The notes: generated from the sequence alone by a model not told the origin. Shown: positions 1 through 9,399, counted from the first letter of the stretch. The stretch is 64,000 nt of DNA from an uncultured Cellvibrio sp. (GCA_937958105.1 CALFXJ010000037.1:1-64000); one strand, 5' to 3'. Program-made: numbers and translations.

Positions 1-161
1 CGCGCGTGATAGTGGCAGGATTAGGTGGACTAAAAAGTTCGCAGGAAACAATGCCGGAAGAAGCGCGCCTGCTGTATGTCGCTATGACGCGCGCGCAGGA
101 GTATCTATTGCTGACGGCATCGGCAGACAATCAATACGTGCAGAGACTGGTGGCGGGTTAA
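1..161 (+). CDS. UvrD/Rep-family DNA helicase, C-terminal end (partial)
   Basis: The window opens inside a gene. Reading from base 3, the last 52 codons include EEARLLYVAMTRAQEYLLL before a TAA stop at 159-161. The LLYVAMTRA stretch is the conserved motif VI region of UvrD/Rep/PcrA superfamily 1A helicases, which couples ATP hydrolysis to 3'-5' unwinding. Only the tail is present, so the subfamily (UvrD, Rep, RecB-like or another) cannot be told. It converges on ychF across the terminator near 184-201. Confidence 0.8.
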   Translation, partial: RVIVAGLGGLKSSQETMPEEARLLYVAMTRAQEYLLLTASADNQYVQRLVAG

Positions 162-174
162 TTAATACGAGGGC

Positions 175-203
175 AATAAAAAAGCCACTGACGTCAGTGG
201 CTT
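175..203 (-). terminator. Intrinsic terminator of ychF
   Basis: A perfect 18-nt palindrome, GCCACTGACGTCAGTGGC (184-201), extended by AA/TT on each side, is followed on the minus strand by six T residues (178-183 read in reverse). It lies 35 nt past the ychF stop. The T-run is on the minus-strand side, so it chiefly serves ychF, though the hairpin could also slow transcription from the helicase gene. Confidence 0.85.
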
Positions 204-237
204 AGGTAACTTCCTGATAATCTGTCAGGAAATAAAG

Positions 238-1329
238 TTAGACGTTAAACAGGAAGTGCATAACATCCCCATCCTGCACAATATATTCCTTACCTTCCTT
301 ACGCGCTTTACCAGCGGTCTTTGCGCCCTGTTCGCCTTTGTATTCCACAAAATCATTGTAGGCAATGGTTTCAGCGCGGATAAAGCCTTTCTCAAAATCG
401 GTGTGAATCACACCGGCCGCTTGTGGGGCGGTTGCGCCGATGGGGATGGTCCAGGCGCGGACTTCTTTTACACCGGCGGTGAAGTAGGTGTGCAGTCCTA
501 ACAACTGATAACCGGCGCGGATCACGCGGTTCAGGCCGGGTTCTTCCATGCCCATTTCAGCCAGGAATTCTTTTTTGTCTTCACCTTCCAGTTCAGCGAT
601 GTCGGCTTCGAGTTTGTTGCAGATGGGCACAACAACAGCTTTTTCTTCTTCAGCGATCTTGCGCACGACATCCAGATGCGGATTATTCTCAAAACCGTCT
701 TCGGCCACGTTGGCAATGTACATGGTGGGTTTGAGGGTGAGCAGGTTCAGCTCTTTCAGCAGCGCAAGTTCTTCTTTGTCGAGATCGAAAGAGCGCAGCG
801 GTTTGGCTTCGTTAAGGTGTGGCTGAATCTTTTCCAACACCGCTTTCATGGCCATGGCGTGTTTGTCCTGGCCCTTGGCGGCTTTGGCGTAACGGTTCAG
901 CGCTTTATCTACAGCTTCCAGGTCCGCCAGCGCGAGCTCGGTATTAATGACTTCGATATCCGCCGCTGGGTCAACACCATTGGCGACGTGGATGACGTTG
1001 TCATCGTCGAAGCAGCGTACTACGTGTGCGATAGCGTCGGTTTCACGAATGTTGGCGAGGAATTTATTGCCCAGGCCTTCGCCTCTGGATGCGCCCGCCA
1101 CCAGTCCGGCGATGTCAACGAATTCCATGGTGGTGGGGACAACGCGTTCGGGTTTGACGATCTCGGCCAGTTTGTCCAGCCGCGGATCAGGCACGGCAAC
1201 GACGCCGGCATTGGGTTCGATGGTGCAGAAGGGGAAGTTTTCCGCACCGATACCGGCGTTGGTCAGTGCGTTAAAAAGAGTAGATTTGCCGACGTTGGGT
1301 AAGCCGACGATGCCGCAGTTAAAGCCCAT
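238..1329 (-). CDS. ychF: Redox-regulated ribosome-associated ATPase YchF (OLA1 family)
   Basis: This 363-residue protein belongs to the Obg-related YchF/OLA1 family, which binds ribosomes, prefers ATP to GTP and is linked to oxidative stress responses. It starts MGFNCGIVGLPNVGKST, giving the P-loop (GLPNVGKS) within the first 20 residues, then the DIAGLVAGASRGEGLGN switch region, a coiled-coil section around 130-200, and a C-terminal TGS-like domain ending DGDVMHFLFNV. The open frame continues upstream to 1524, but the extra residues only read through a REP palindrome; the start at 1329 gives the family's usual length. In many gammaproteobacteria ychF directly follows pth; here a trehalose module lies between them. 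Confidence 0.96.
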   Translation of the reverse strand: MGFNCGIVGLPNVGKSTLFNALTNAGIGAENFPFCTIEPNAGVVAVPDPRLDKLAEIVKPERVVPTTMEFVDIAGLVAGASRGEGLGNKFLANIRETDAIAHVVRCFDDDNVIHVANGVDPAADIEVINTELALADLEAVDKALNRYAKAAKGQDKHAMAMKAVLEKIQPHLNEAKPLRSFDLDKEELALLKELNLLTLKPTMYIANVAEDGFENNPHLDVVRKIAEEEKAVVVPICNKLEADIAELEGEDKKEFLAEMGMEEPGLNRVIRAGYQLLGLHTYFTAGVKEVRAWTIPIGATAPQAAGVIHTDFEKGFIRAETIAYNDFVEYKGEQGAKTAGKARKEGKEYIVQDGDVMHFLFNV

Positions 1330-1465
1330 GGTGATGTTCCGTTTGCTGAGGTGAAAGCGCCGAGCCAGGCAGCGCGCATAACTGGGGCGGATTATACAGA
1401 CGCAAGCCGGTCGGGGCGAGCCGCAAAGGCCCGAGGGGTGGGAAGGGGGAAGAGCATACCACTCT

Positions 1466-1665
1466 GTAGGTCGGATTAGCCGCAAAGCGGCGTAATCCGA
1501 CACCCGCCGCCGTTTGGGGGACAAAGCGGGTGTGGTGCAGGATGATTGTCGGATTACGCCGCTTTGCGGCTAATCCGACCTACGAACAATCGGGTTACGG
1601 TTAATCCGGCCCGCGGTGTGAGGTTGGATGGGAAGTCGGACTACGCTGCGCTAATCCGACCTACG
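1466..1665. repeat. REP-like palindrome cluster, three copies
   Basis: Three copies lie between ychF and treA: 1466-1502 (GTAGGTCGGATTAG orientation, loop CGCAAAGCG), 1547-1584 (opposite orientation, same loop sequence inverted) and 1635-1665 (opposite orientation, one mismatch, GGACTACGC). The first two form an inverted pair like a bacterial interspersed mosaic element. They can fold as hairpins on either strand and sit between the convergent-to-minus ends of ychF and the 3' end of treA, where they could protect mRNA ends. Confidence 0.9.
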
Positions 1666-3276
1666 GGTGCTGATTGTTGGGGAAGGGGTGGGTTGGGAGG
1701 CTTCGTTCAGCAGTTTGAGCAGGACGCCGTTGGTCCAGCCGAAGCCGTCCTGAACGGGATATTCACCGCCGCCGCCTTCCAGCCCGGGCTCGTAGACGTT
1801 GTATTTCTCCACCATCTTGCCGGTGCGCTGGTAAACCTCGGTGTTCAGCGTGATCCAGCGGCTTTTAATCGTGTCCGCCAGTTGGTTGTGCTGATAGTGG
1901 CGCAGGCCCCGGATGGTGATCCACTGCAACGGCGCCCAGCCATTGGGCGCATCCCACTGCTCGCCGGTGTGGATCAAGGTGGTGGTCACGCCGCCGCCCT
2001 GCAGAAAGTCCCGCTCAATATGCCGGGCCACCTGACGGGCCTGGTCGGTGTCGACCATATGAAAAAACAGGGGATACATGGCGGCCAGAGAGCGGATGCG
2101 TGTCTGGCGTTGTTCGACAAAATCATAGTCGTAGAAGAATTCGCTCGCCGGGTCCCAGCAGTAACGCAGCAGTGCCTCTTTGCGTTGCTGGGCCAGGTTG
2201 CGGTATGTCTGTGCCTGCAGCGTGTCACCACTTTCTGCATAGGCTTCCGCCAATACCTGTTCCAGGTAGTACAGGAGCGCGTTCAGGTCCACCGGAATAA
2301 TATCGGTGGTGTGAATAGAGGCGAGAGTGTTGCCGTCCTTGAACCAGCGACTGCTGAAGTCCCAGCCGGATTCTGCGGCAGCGCGAATGTGGCGATAGGT
2401 TTCCGGGTTATCCCCATGAACCAGCTCCACATCTTCTTTGTAGGATTCCGGCCGCGGCGTGGCAGAGCTGTCCCAATAGCGATTCAGTGTGCTGCCGTCA
2501 GGTAACATGACAACACGGCGCACACTGCGGTTCGCGGCAGATAAGGTGTCTGCGCCGCTCATCCAGAATTGATACTCTTTCAGCAGGTAAGGGCGATAAC
2601 GGGTCAGAGTACCGGGGCCTTTTTTCTCTGCCAGCAGTTTGACCATCAGCGCGTAAAACGGAGGCTGCGAGCGGGTCTGGTAATAGGTGCGGTTGCCGTT
2701 GGGAATAAAGCCCATGGTGTCGATGAGGTGAGAAAAATTATCCACCATGTTTTCAATTAAATCCCAGCGATTGGACTCCTGTAAGCCCAGCATGGTGAAG
2801 TAACTGTCCCAGTAATAAATCTCACGAAAACGCCCCCCGGGCACGACATAAGCATGGGGTAAAGGGATCAGGGAGCCATCCGATACACTGTCCGGCTCGC
2901 GCGTCAGGATCGGCCACAGGGATTCAATATGGGCCGCTGCGTTTTTGCTTGGATCACTTTTAAAATCAGAAGAGATGGACGGCGGAAGATAAAAATTTTC
3001 GGTGACGAAAGCCTGCAGGTCGAAATCCGCCCGTTCCCGCTCAGCACGATACTTCTGCAGGATAGTTTCTGCTGCGGTTTTGGGTGTGCTGTCCACAAAT
3101 GTTTTGGAGTCACTGAAGATTTCCGACAGCTGAACCTTCTCAAACAGCTCACTGAAGCGTTCATCGGGGCTTAAATGACTGGTGGAGTCCTGCAGTTTTG
3201 TCGTCGGGCCCGTTGAGCAGGACAGGCACAGCAGAGGAAAAGAAATAACAGCCAGAGTCTTTGCAATAACATTCAT
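1651..3276 (-). CDS. treA: Periplasmic alpha,alpha-trehalase (GH37)
   Basis: The 541-residue product matches GH37 trehalase, which hydrolyses trehalose to two glucose molecules in the periplasm. Both family signatures are visible: PGGRFREIYYWDSYF near residue 150 and QWDAPNGWAPLQW near 440. The catalytic acid is expected in ESGWDFSSRW and the catalytic base in GGGGEYPVQDGFGW. The start at 3276 gives a signal sequence ending LLCLSC, so it may be a lipoprotein (Cys20), although the lipobox is imperfect; an upstream start at 3330 would bury this signal. It is 74 nt downstream of a TonB receptor on the same strand, so trehalose uptake across the outer membrane and hydrolysis are probably co-expressed. 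Confidence 0.93.
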   Translation of the reverse strand: MNVIAKTLAVISFPLLCLSCSTGPTTKLQDSTSHLSPDERFSELFEKVQLSEIFSDSKTFVDSTPKTAAETILQKYRAERERADFDLQAFVTENFYLPPSISSDFKSDPSKNAAAHIESLWPILTREPDSVSDGSLIPLPHAYVVPGGRFREIYYWDSYFTMLGLQESNRWDLIENMVDNFSHLIDTMGFIPNGNRTYYQTRSQPPFYALMVKLLAEKKGPGTLTRYRPYLLKEYQFWMSGADTLSAANRSVRRVVMLPDGSTLNRYWDSSATPRPESYKEDVELVHGDNPETYRHIRAAAESGWDFSSRWFKDGNTLASIHTTDIIPVDLNALLYYLEQVLAEAYAESGDTLQAQTYRNLAQQRKEALLRYCWDPASEFFYDYDFVEQRQTRIRSLAAMYPLFFHMVDTDQARQVARHIERDFLQGGGVTTTLIHTGEQWDAPNGWAPLQWITIRGLRHYQHNQLADTIKSRWITLNTEVYQRTGKMVEKYNVYEPGLEGGGGEYPVQDGFGWTNGVLLKLLNEASQPTPSPTISTRRSD

Positions 3277-3350
3277 GGGCGCAGCTCTTTTATTCGTGGA
3301 ATGAGCAGATACAGGCAGGCGCACATACACCTGCCTGTCGCGGACAATGA

Positions 3351-5666
3351 TTAGAAGTTATAACCCAGCGTCAGTTTCACACTGCGTGGCAAAATGTACC
3401 GGCCATTGGCTGAAGCGCCCACAGCACGCGGGTCGCTCTCGGTTAACGCCAGTTCATCTGTTAGGTTGTCCACGGATAACTGGATGCTCAGATCATTGAT
3501 GTCGACGAGCACACCCACGTCAAACTTATCGTAGCCATCCAGTTCGTTGGTGTTGGCATTGTCCCCATAACGATCGCTCACCAGCGTCCAGGTGCCGTAT
3601 ATGGAGGCAGTGACTCCATTGGGAAAGTCAATCAGGTAACTGGGCGTGAAGCGCAACTGGTGTGTCGGCTGGCGTTGTACCTGATTGCCTTTGTCCGGCC
3701 CCGCGCTCGTGATTTCCGGTTCTTGAATGGTAGCGTTGAGATCCAGTGTCAGATTGCCGAGCAACAGGTTGCCATCAATCTCCACCCCGATCGCCTCGGT
3801 TTCCAGCCGTTCACAGACAGCGCCGCCCACATCGCAGAAGGGTTGCCCCTTGGTCTTATTGGCAAAGCCCGTGGCGTAAAGTGAATAGGTGCCGCGTGAC
3901 AATTTATAACCCAGCTCATATTGTTGAACGTCGATAATCAGATCGGAGCCGAAATTAAAATCGTCGCGGAAGTCGCGGTACGCATCAAAGTCGGGATATT
4001 TGTGGCCATCGTTGATACGGAAAAATACACCCATGTCATCGGTAAAGTTCCAGTTGACGGCGGCGGTGTAGGAAACCTTGTCTTCATCGGCATCGACAAA
4101 AAAATCATCGCGCCCATCGCGTTCGCCGTCATCAACTGAGTAATGGGTTTCGCGGTTGACGACGCGAATGCCTGCGTCAAACGTCAGATCACCGACATAG
4201 GCTTCACCGGCAACATAGAAGGCATTTTCCCGGGCATCCCCCAGCGCTCTGACGTCATATTTGAATCCACAGGTGGCTGCGCCTGCGCCCTGACAGGGAT
4301 CGGCAATACTGTCTGCCGATAATTGTTCGCCGTTGTGTCCGAGCACATACCATTTCTGGTTACCGATGGACCACCACTCATCCACCTCCCAGGATGAGGT
4401 GTAGTAACCGAGAGTCACTTTAAAATCCTGCCAGCGTTTGCTTAAGCTCAGGTCGTTGTTAAAGGTTTTAATATCCTTGTTTACTACCCAGGGGCCAAAC
4501 ATCTGTACCAATGCATCGGCGGCCACAGGTGTTCCGGACACGGTAGTCCCGGCGGCACCGCCGTTCAGACTGCCCAGGGTGACGGCAGAATCCTGTGGCA
4601 CAAATCCATAGGTATCCGCAGCTCCTTTTGTCAGGCTGAAGCGGTCGATAAAGGTCCATTCATTGCCCAGGTCCAGTTCAATGGAGCCACCGGTCACGCT
4701 GCCATCCCAGCCGCGCCCTTTCCCCATATCAAATTCTTCCCAGCGAATGGTAGAGCCACCCGCACCATCGGGGCTGCTGATGGGCACCAGCACATGGCGG
4801 TTGCGAGGACCTACCTGGGTGTACTCCGCATCCAGCCCGGTGGGCACACCATCGACATCCAGGGCAACTGGCAGATACCAGGTGCCGTGATCATCGGTGC
4901 GGCGGTGAAAAATATTGGCTTTGCCGTTATCGAGAATCCTGGTGAGGTTGATGGTGAACTGATGTCCTTCCTCTGCATTAAAGCCTGCGTCGCGCACGCC
5001 GGGTGAGGAACTGACATAGCCGCCGATCATGTAATACAGATCATCATGCAGTTTGCCGCTTACCACACCGTCGATGCGTTGCAGGTCGTAGTCCGAGGTG
5101 GAGTATTTGACGGAGCCGGTGGTCTCTTCACCGCCTTCCTTGAGGATGAAGTTCGTGGTCAGACCAACCTGACCGTTGGCATATACGGGGTTTGGCCCAC
5201 CGCGTAAACCTTCCATGCGCGCGATGGTTTCATCAATGCGAAAGAGTGTTGAGTTTTCCATAAAGGATAAGGTGGGTGCGGGGTAAACCGGCAGGCCGTT
5301 GATGGCTACTGTCACAAAGTCTGCATCACCACCGCTGGGGAATCCGCGTACAAAAATGTTAGCACCCGAGATGCCGCCCGAACTCTCCACCCAGACACCG
5401 GGAATCGTTTTAAGCAAGTCTGCAGTGCTTGCGGGTGCCACCTGAGTGATTTCTTCTTCACTCACGGTGGAGATGGCAAAGCTCGCATCGAATTTACGTA
5501 ACGACGCACCGCCCGGCGTACCGGTCACAATCATTTCTTCAATGGCAGGCAGCGCCGGCTGCTGAGCCCGCACGGCATGGGTGGCGGATACGGCAGCGAT
5601 TGCCAGCAGCAGAGAGAGTTTTTTTGTGGGAGCAAACTGATTAAGCAGGTATTTATTTTTATTCAT
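3351..5666 (-). CDS. TonB-dependent receptor, probable trehalose/oligosaccharide uptake
   Basis: A 771-residue outer membrane transporter. It has a signal peptide (MNKNKYLLNQ... ending THAVRA before QQPALPA), a TonB-box-like EEMIVTG, a plug domain (LLKTIPGVWVESSGGISG, FVRGFPSGGDADFVTVAING) and a long beta-barrel ending in the typical aromatic terminus LTLGYNF. There is no N-terminal STN domain, so it should not signal to an anti-sigma factor. The start at 5666 is chosen because GGAG lies just upstream and the signal peptide then begins properly. Downstream treA suggests trehalose or a trehalose-containing ligand as substrate; this is inferred from context alone, and an iron chelate cannot be excluded. 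Confidence 0.88.
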   Translation of the reverse strand: MNKNKYLLNQFAPTKKLSLLLAIAAVSATHAVRAQQPALPAIEEMIVTGTPGGASLRKFDASFAISTVSEEEITQVAPASTADLLKTIPGVWVESSGGISGANIFVRGFPSGGDADFVTVAINGLPVYPAPTLSFMENSTLFRIDETIARMEGLRGGPNPVYANGQVGLTTNFILKEGGEETTGSVKYSTSDYDLQRIDGVVSGKLHDDLYYMIGGYVSSSPGVRDAGFNAEEGHQFTINLTRILDNGKANIFHRRTDDHGTWYLPVALDVDGVPTGLDAEYTQVGPRNRHVLVPISSPDGAGGSTIRWEEFDMGKGRGWDGSVTGGSIELDLGNEWTFIDRFSLTKGAADTYGFVPQDSAVTLGSLNGGAAGTTVSGTPVAADALVQMFGPWVVNKDIKTFNNDLSLSKRWQDFKVTLGYYTSSWEVDEWWSIGNQKWYVLGHNGEQLSADSIADPCQGAGAATCGFKYDVRALGDARENAFYVAGEAYVGDLTFDAGIRVVNRETHYSVDDGERDGRDDFFVDADEDKVSYTAAVNWNFTDDMGVFFRINDGHKYPDFDAYRDFRDDFNFGSDLIIDVQQYELGYKLSRGTYSLYATGFANKTKGQPFCDVGGAVCERLETEAIGVEIDGNLLLGNLTLDLNATIQEPEITSAGPDKGNQVQRQPTHQLRFTPSYLIDFPNGVTASIYGTWTLVSDRYGDNANTNELDGYDKFDVGVLVDINDLSIQLSVDNLTDELALTESDPRAVGASANGRYILPRSVKLTLGYNF

Positions 5667-5963
5667 GATGGTTCTCCACCCCAAAGGGATTTGGTTTACG
5701 CCGGAGCAACGCGGCGATGAACATGCATGACAAAAACAAGCGCGAGAATTTTTATTGCTTAAAAAGCCTAGTAAATGAATTTTTTAAAAGCAATTTGAAA
5801 AAGGAGATGAAATGCGGATTTTTTGGAAAATTTAATGATGGAAGTGCCAAAAATTAACGAAAAATAATTTGGCGACACATCCGAAAAGAATGTCGTTATT
5901 GATTACATAACAAGAGGTATTAAGCAGGATTTTTCTGAGAATCAGAGGAGTAATTGGAGCAGA
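5667..5963. other. AT-rich intergenic region upstream of the TonB receptor
   Basis: About 300 bp between pth and the TonB receptor, clearly more AT-rich than its surroundings. It must hold the receptor promoter, but no single -35/-10 pair stands out. No terminator with a T-run was found behind pth, and no convincing small gene is present. Confidence 0.5.
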
Positions 5964-6563
5964 TTATTTTGCGGTATGGAGATTCTGCATAGCTGTGCCC
6001 CAGTTACCTTTTACTGCATCTGGCAGGGCGTGTATCGCACGATCAATCGCTTCATCAATCAATGACTGCTCGCTGGCCGGGGCTTTCTTCAACACAAAAC
6101 CCACGACTTGTGCAGCGGAGCCGGGATGACCAATACCCAGACGCAGGCGATGAAAGTTCTGATTATTGCCAAGTGCGCTGATGGTATCGCGCAGGCCATT
6201 GTGACCGCCATGTCCTCCGCCATGTTTAAAGCGGGCTACACCGGGCGCAAGGTCCAGTTCATCGTGAGCAACGAGGATGGCTTCGGGAGGAATCTTATAA
6301 AACTGCGCCATGGCGCTGATCGCCTGGCCGCTGCGGTTCATAAAGGTGGTGGGAATCAGGAGGCGCAGATCGCGGCCCTGGAAGTTGAGCCGTGCGGTTA
6401 AACCGAAAAATTTATTTTCCGGGACCAGGCTGGCGCCCTCGCGGTACGCCAGCTCGGCTACAAAATCGGCGCCGGCATTGTGACGGGTTCTATCGTATTC
6501 GGGGCCCGGATTGCCCAGGCCCACGATTAACTGCAGAGGAGTATCCTTCACGCCGACTACCAA
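5964..6563 (-). CDS. pth: Peptidyl-tRNA hydrolase
   Basis: Pth (199 residues) releases peptides from tRNAs that fall off ribosomes, recycling the tRNA. The family motifs are present: LIVGLGNPGPEYDRTRHNAG near the N terminus with the catalytic His28 and neighbouring Asn29, FMNRSGQA around residue 75, and VAHDELDL followed by GGHGGHNGLRD around residues 97-125. The length fits the bacterial enzyme. It lies 15 nt behind rplY and is probably read from the prs-rplY-pth transcript. Confidence 0.96.
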   Translation of the reverse strand: MVVGVKDTPLQLIVGLGNPGPEYDRTRHNAGADFVAELAYREGASLVPENKFFGLTARLNFQGRDLRLLIPTTFMNRSGQAISAMAQFYKIPPEAILVAHDELDLAPGVARFKHGGGHGGHNGLRDTISALGNNQNFHRLRLGIGHPGSAAQVVGFVLKKAPASEQSLIDEAIDRAIHALPDAVKGNWGTAMQNLHTAK

Positions 6564-6578
6564 TCTACTGCTGCGGGA

Positions 6579-7199
6579 TTATTCAGCTGCTGGTTCAGCT
6601 TCTTCAGTGGCTGCGCCTTTCGGTTTGTTGATCGCAACAACCGGCAGGTTGTGCTCAGCACCGTGGGACAGAGCAACAGAAGTTACACCTTTTGGCAGTT
6701 TCAGGTCAGAAATGTGCAGGATCTGGCCAACTTCCATATCGATGATATCGACTTCGATGGCTTCTGGCAGGTCTGCCGGCAAGCAGCTGATTTCCAGTTG
6801 CAGCAGGTTGTGCATTACAACACCGCCCTGCAGCTTAACGCCTTTAGCCGCCGCAGCATTCAGGATATGAATAGGTACGTTGGTGGTCAGGCGGGTATTT
6901 TTGGATACGCGCTGGAAGTCAGCGTGCAGAATCTGCACTTTAGACGGGTGACGCTGCAGATCTTTCAGGATCACATCTTCGGCTTTGCCAGCGATGTTCA
7001 GGCTGATGATGTGCGAATAAAAAGCTTCGTTTTCCAGGTGCTTCATCAGATCTTTATGGTTGATGCTGATGCTCACCGGGCTTTTGTTTTCGCCATACAC
7101 GATGCCGGGAACAAGGCCATTCAGACGACGCAGGCGGCGGCTCGCACCTTTCCCCAGATCGTCACGGACTTGGGCATCCAATACAAAATTCTCAGACAT
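6579..7199 (-). CDS. rplY: 50S ribosomal protein L25, long CTC-type form
   Basis: A 206-residue L25/Ctc protein that binds 5S rRNA. The N-terminal L25 domain (roughly 1-95, with RDDLGKGASRRLRRLNG and LKDLQRHPSKVQILHADFQRV) is followed by the C-terminal TL5/Ctc domain (about 100-185) and an acidic alanine-rich tail. The short enterobacterial L25 lacks the second domain; the long form is normal in Pseudomonas-like bacteria. It lies between prs and pth in the same direction. Confidence 0.95.
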   Translation of the reverse strand: MSENFVLDAQVRDDLGKGASRRLRRLNGLVPGIVYGENKSPVSISINHKDLMKHLENEAFYSHIISLNIAGKAEDVILKDLQRHPSKVQILHADFQRVSKNTRLTTNVPIHILNAAAAKGVKLQGGVVMHNLLQLEISCLPADLPEAIEVDIIDMEVGQILHISDLKLPKGVTSVALSHGAEHNLPVVAINKPKGAATEEAEPAAE

Positions 7200-7302
7200 T
7201 TTCAGTTACTCATGTTAGCTGCAAGGGTCCGCGACCAGAACCGTTTGCAGGGTTTCAAAAAAACCAATGCACAGGCATTGGCAGTTATCTGGGCGCGCTG
7301 TT

Positions 7303-8244
7303 CTAGCGGAACATCGCACTCAGGGATTCTTCGTTGCTCAGGCGGCGCATGGCCTCAGCGAGCATCTTCGACAGGGTGAGCTGACGAATGCGCGGGCAGT
7401 CTTTGGCTTCCTGACGCAGAGGGATAGAGTCGGTAACGACCAGCTCATCCAGCAGCGAGCCATTCAGGTTCTGAATAGCATTACCTGACAGCACGGCATG
7501 GGTACAGTAGGCGATCACGCGCTTGGCGCCGTGATCTTTGAGTGCTTTGGCGGCGTTACACAGAGTCCCGGCAGTGTCCACCATGTCGTCAACCAGCAGA
7601 CAGGTACGGTCGTTAACGTCACCAATAATATTCATGACTTCGGCAATGCCGGCCTGGGGACGACGTTTGTCGATGATGGCCAGATCAATGCCCAATTGTT
7701 TTGCTACGGCGCGGGCGCGAACCACACCGCCGATGTCCGGAGATACCACGATCAGATCCTGAAAGTTCTGACGTTCGATGTCTTCAAGCAGCACCGGTGA
7801 GCCGTAAACGTTATCCACGGGAACGTCGAAGAAGCCCTGGATCTGTTCAGCGTGCAGGTCAACGGTCAGCATCCGGTCTATACCGACACCCACCATCATG
7901 TCTGCCACGACTTTTGCGGTAATCGGTACCCGGGCGGAACGGACGCGACGGTCCTGGCGGGCGTAACCAAAGTAGGGAACGACGGCAGTAATACGACCGG
8001 CGGAAGCACGCCGCAGGGCGTCTACCATAACGATCAGTTCAATGAGGTTATCGTTGGTGGGGGCACAGGTGGGCTGGACAACAAATACGTCGCGGCCGCG
8101 CACGTTGGTAAGCAGTTCGACAGCGACTTCACCATCGGAAAATTGCGAGACTGAAACATCCCCCAATTGTATGCCGAGCTGGTTGACAATTCTTTGTGCA
8201 AGTTCGGGGTTGGCGTTGCCGGTAAAGACCATCAAGTCAGTCAC
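7303..8244 (-). CDS. prs: Ribose-phosphate pyrophosphokinase (PRPP synthetase)
   Basis: A 313-residue enzyme that makes PRPP from ribose-5-phosphate and ATP for nucleotide, histidine, tryptophan and NAD synthesis. It shows the class I signature DLHAEQIQGFFDVPVDNVYG near residues 130-150, the ATP loop YFGYARQDRR near 95-105, and the PRPP-binding CLLVDDMVDTAGT around 215-228. It follows tRNA-Gln by about 190 nt, an arrangement shared with pseudomonads, and leads rplY and pth. A 100-nt gap precedes rplY. Confidence 0.97.
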   Translation of the reverse strand: MTDLMVFTGNANPELAQRIVNQLGIQLGDVSVSQFSDGEVAVELLTNVRGRDVFVVQPTCAPTNDNLIELIVMVDALRRASAGRITAVVPYFGYARQDRRVRSARVPITAKVVADMMVGVGIDRMLTVDLHAEQIQGFFDVPVDNVYGSPVLLEDIERQNFQDLIVVSPDIGGVVRARAVAKQLGIDLAIIDKRRPQAGIAEVMNIIGDVNDRTCLLVDDMVDTAGTLCNAAKALKDHGAKRVIAYCTHAVLSGNAIQNLNGSLLDELVVTDSIPLRQEAKDCPRIRQLTLSKMLAEAMRRLSNEESLSAMFR

Positions 8245-8433
8245 GTCATGTACCTTTAATAAAGCCGATAATATCGTTGTCGATTTGCTGCCGGATACTG
8301 CGTTTAAACAACAGTTTTTTACCTAAGCCATTTTTACATGCCCTCCGCCGAAGGCGGCATAAGCTAAACCGTGTTAATCCGCATTTTAGGAAGGTGTGGT
8401 CACTGTCAGTGAAGTTACAATGACGCGAGAAAA

Positions 8434-8508
8434 TGGCAGGGGCGGAAGGACTCGAACCTACGAATGGCGGGATCAAAACCCGCTGCCTTACCACTTGGCG
8501 ACGCCCCT
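8434..8508 (-). tRNA. tRNA-Gln (anticodon TTG)
   Basis: On the minus strand the 75 nt fold as a cloverleaf: 7-bp acceptor stem AGGGGCG/CGCCCCT, D arm GCCAAGTGGTAAGGC, anticodon arm GCGGG-TTTTGAT-CCCGC with anticodon TTG, T arm with GGTTCGAGTCC, and encoded GCCA end. It begins only 20 nt after the ispE stop and has no obvious terminator before prs, so it is probably processed out of the lolB-ispE-prs transcript. Confidence 0.97.
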
Positions 8509-8528
8509 GGAGAAGTAATTCCTGCGCT

Positions 8529-9386
8529 TTAGCGCGTGACTGGAAGCAGGTTAAAAAGCGGCGAGCGGTTGATGCCTTGTGCGATAAATCCCGGCAGATT
8601 TTTCGGCGCTTGCGCCAGCACATGTTGTGCTTCTTCTGCGGAATCAAACGCGGCGAACACGCACGCTCCTGTTCCAGTCATTCGAGCATTACTGGTGTAT
8701 TGGCTGAGCCAATTCAGAGCTTCGTCCACGGGGGGATAAAGCCTTCTCACCAGTGCCTGGCAGTCGTTTCGACCACCCTGCTCGAGAAAGGCCGCTACTG
8801 TAATGTTCGGCGTGTCTCTTGTCAAATCTTTGTGGGAAAAAATTTCAGCGGTAGAAACATGGCAATCCGGACGCAGGACAATGAACCATTTCTGCGGCAT
8901 TTCAATTGCCTGCAAACGCTCACCGACACCCTCGGCCCAGGCGGTTCTGGCTCCGATAAATACCGGAACGTCCGCGCCCAGTTTTAATCCCAGCGCATGT
9001 AATTCCATCAGCGTCAGGCCGCACTCCCATAAATAATTCAGAGCCACCAGCGTTGTTGCCGCATTGCTGCTGCCGCCGCCGATTCCGCCACCCATTGGCA
9101 GGCGCTTTTCCAGCTGAATATCTACCCCGACATCTGTACTGCAATAGGACTGCAGCAGGCGTGCGGCCCGGACAATGAGGTTCTCGTAAAAGGGGACTTC
9201 GGGCATGACCGGGCTGAGCGTGATCTCCTGGTCGTCCCGTCGCTCAAATGTAATGGTGTCGCCGTAGTTAAGCAGCTGAAACAGCGTCTGCAGATTGTGG
9301 TAACCATCCGCCCGGCGGCCGGTGATATGGAGAAACAGGTTCAGCTTGGCAGGGGACAACAGAGTGATGGAATCAGGGGTGCTCAT
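8529..9386 (-). CDS. ispE: 4-diphosphocytidyl-2-C-methyl-D-erythritol kinase
   Basis: IspE (285 residues) is the ATP-dependent GHMP kinase of the MEP isoprenoid pathway. It shows SPAKLNLFLHITGRRADGYHNLQT at the N terminus with the substrate-binding Lys and His, the glycine-rich ATP loop LPMGGGIGGGSSNAATTL near residues 93-110, and the late GHMP motif MTGTGACVFAAF near 235-246. It is 13 nt behind lolB and just before tRNA-Gln, matching the conserved gammaproteobacterial order. Confidence 0.96.
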   Translation of the reverse strand: MSTPDSITLLSPAKLNLFLHITGRRADGYHNLQTLFQLLNYGDTITFERRDDQEITLSPVMPEVPFYENLIVRAARLLQSYCSTDVGVDIQLEKRLPMGGGIGGGSSNAATTLVALNYLWECGLTLMELHALGLKLGADVPVFIGARTAWAEGVGERLQAIEMPQKWFIVLRPDCHVSTAEIFSHKDLTRDTPNITVAAFLEQGGRNDCQALVRRLYPPVDEALNWLSQYTSNARMTGTGACVFAAFDSAEEAQHVLAQAPKNLPGFIAQGINRSPLFNLLPVTR

Positions 9387-9399
9387 AGGTGAGGCCTTA

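Noticed and set aside
238..1524. Longer N terminus of YchF
   Set aside because: The extra 65 residues come from reading through a REP palindrome; the start at 1329 gives the family length and N terminus.
8345..8357. Terminator between tRNA-Gln and prs
   Set aside because: CCGCC-GAA-GGCGG forms a hairpin but no T-run follows on either strand.
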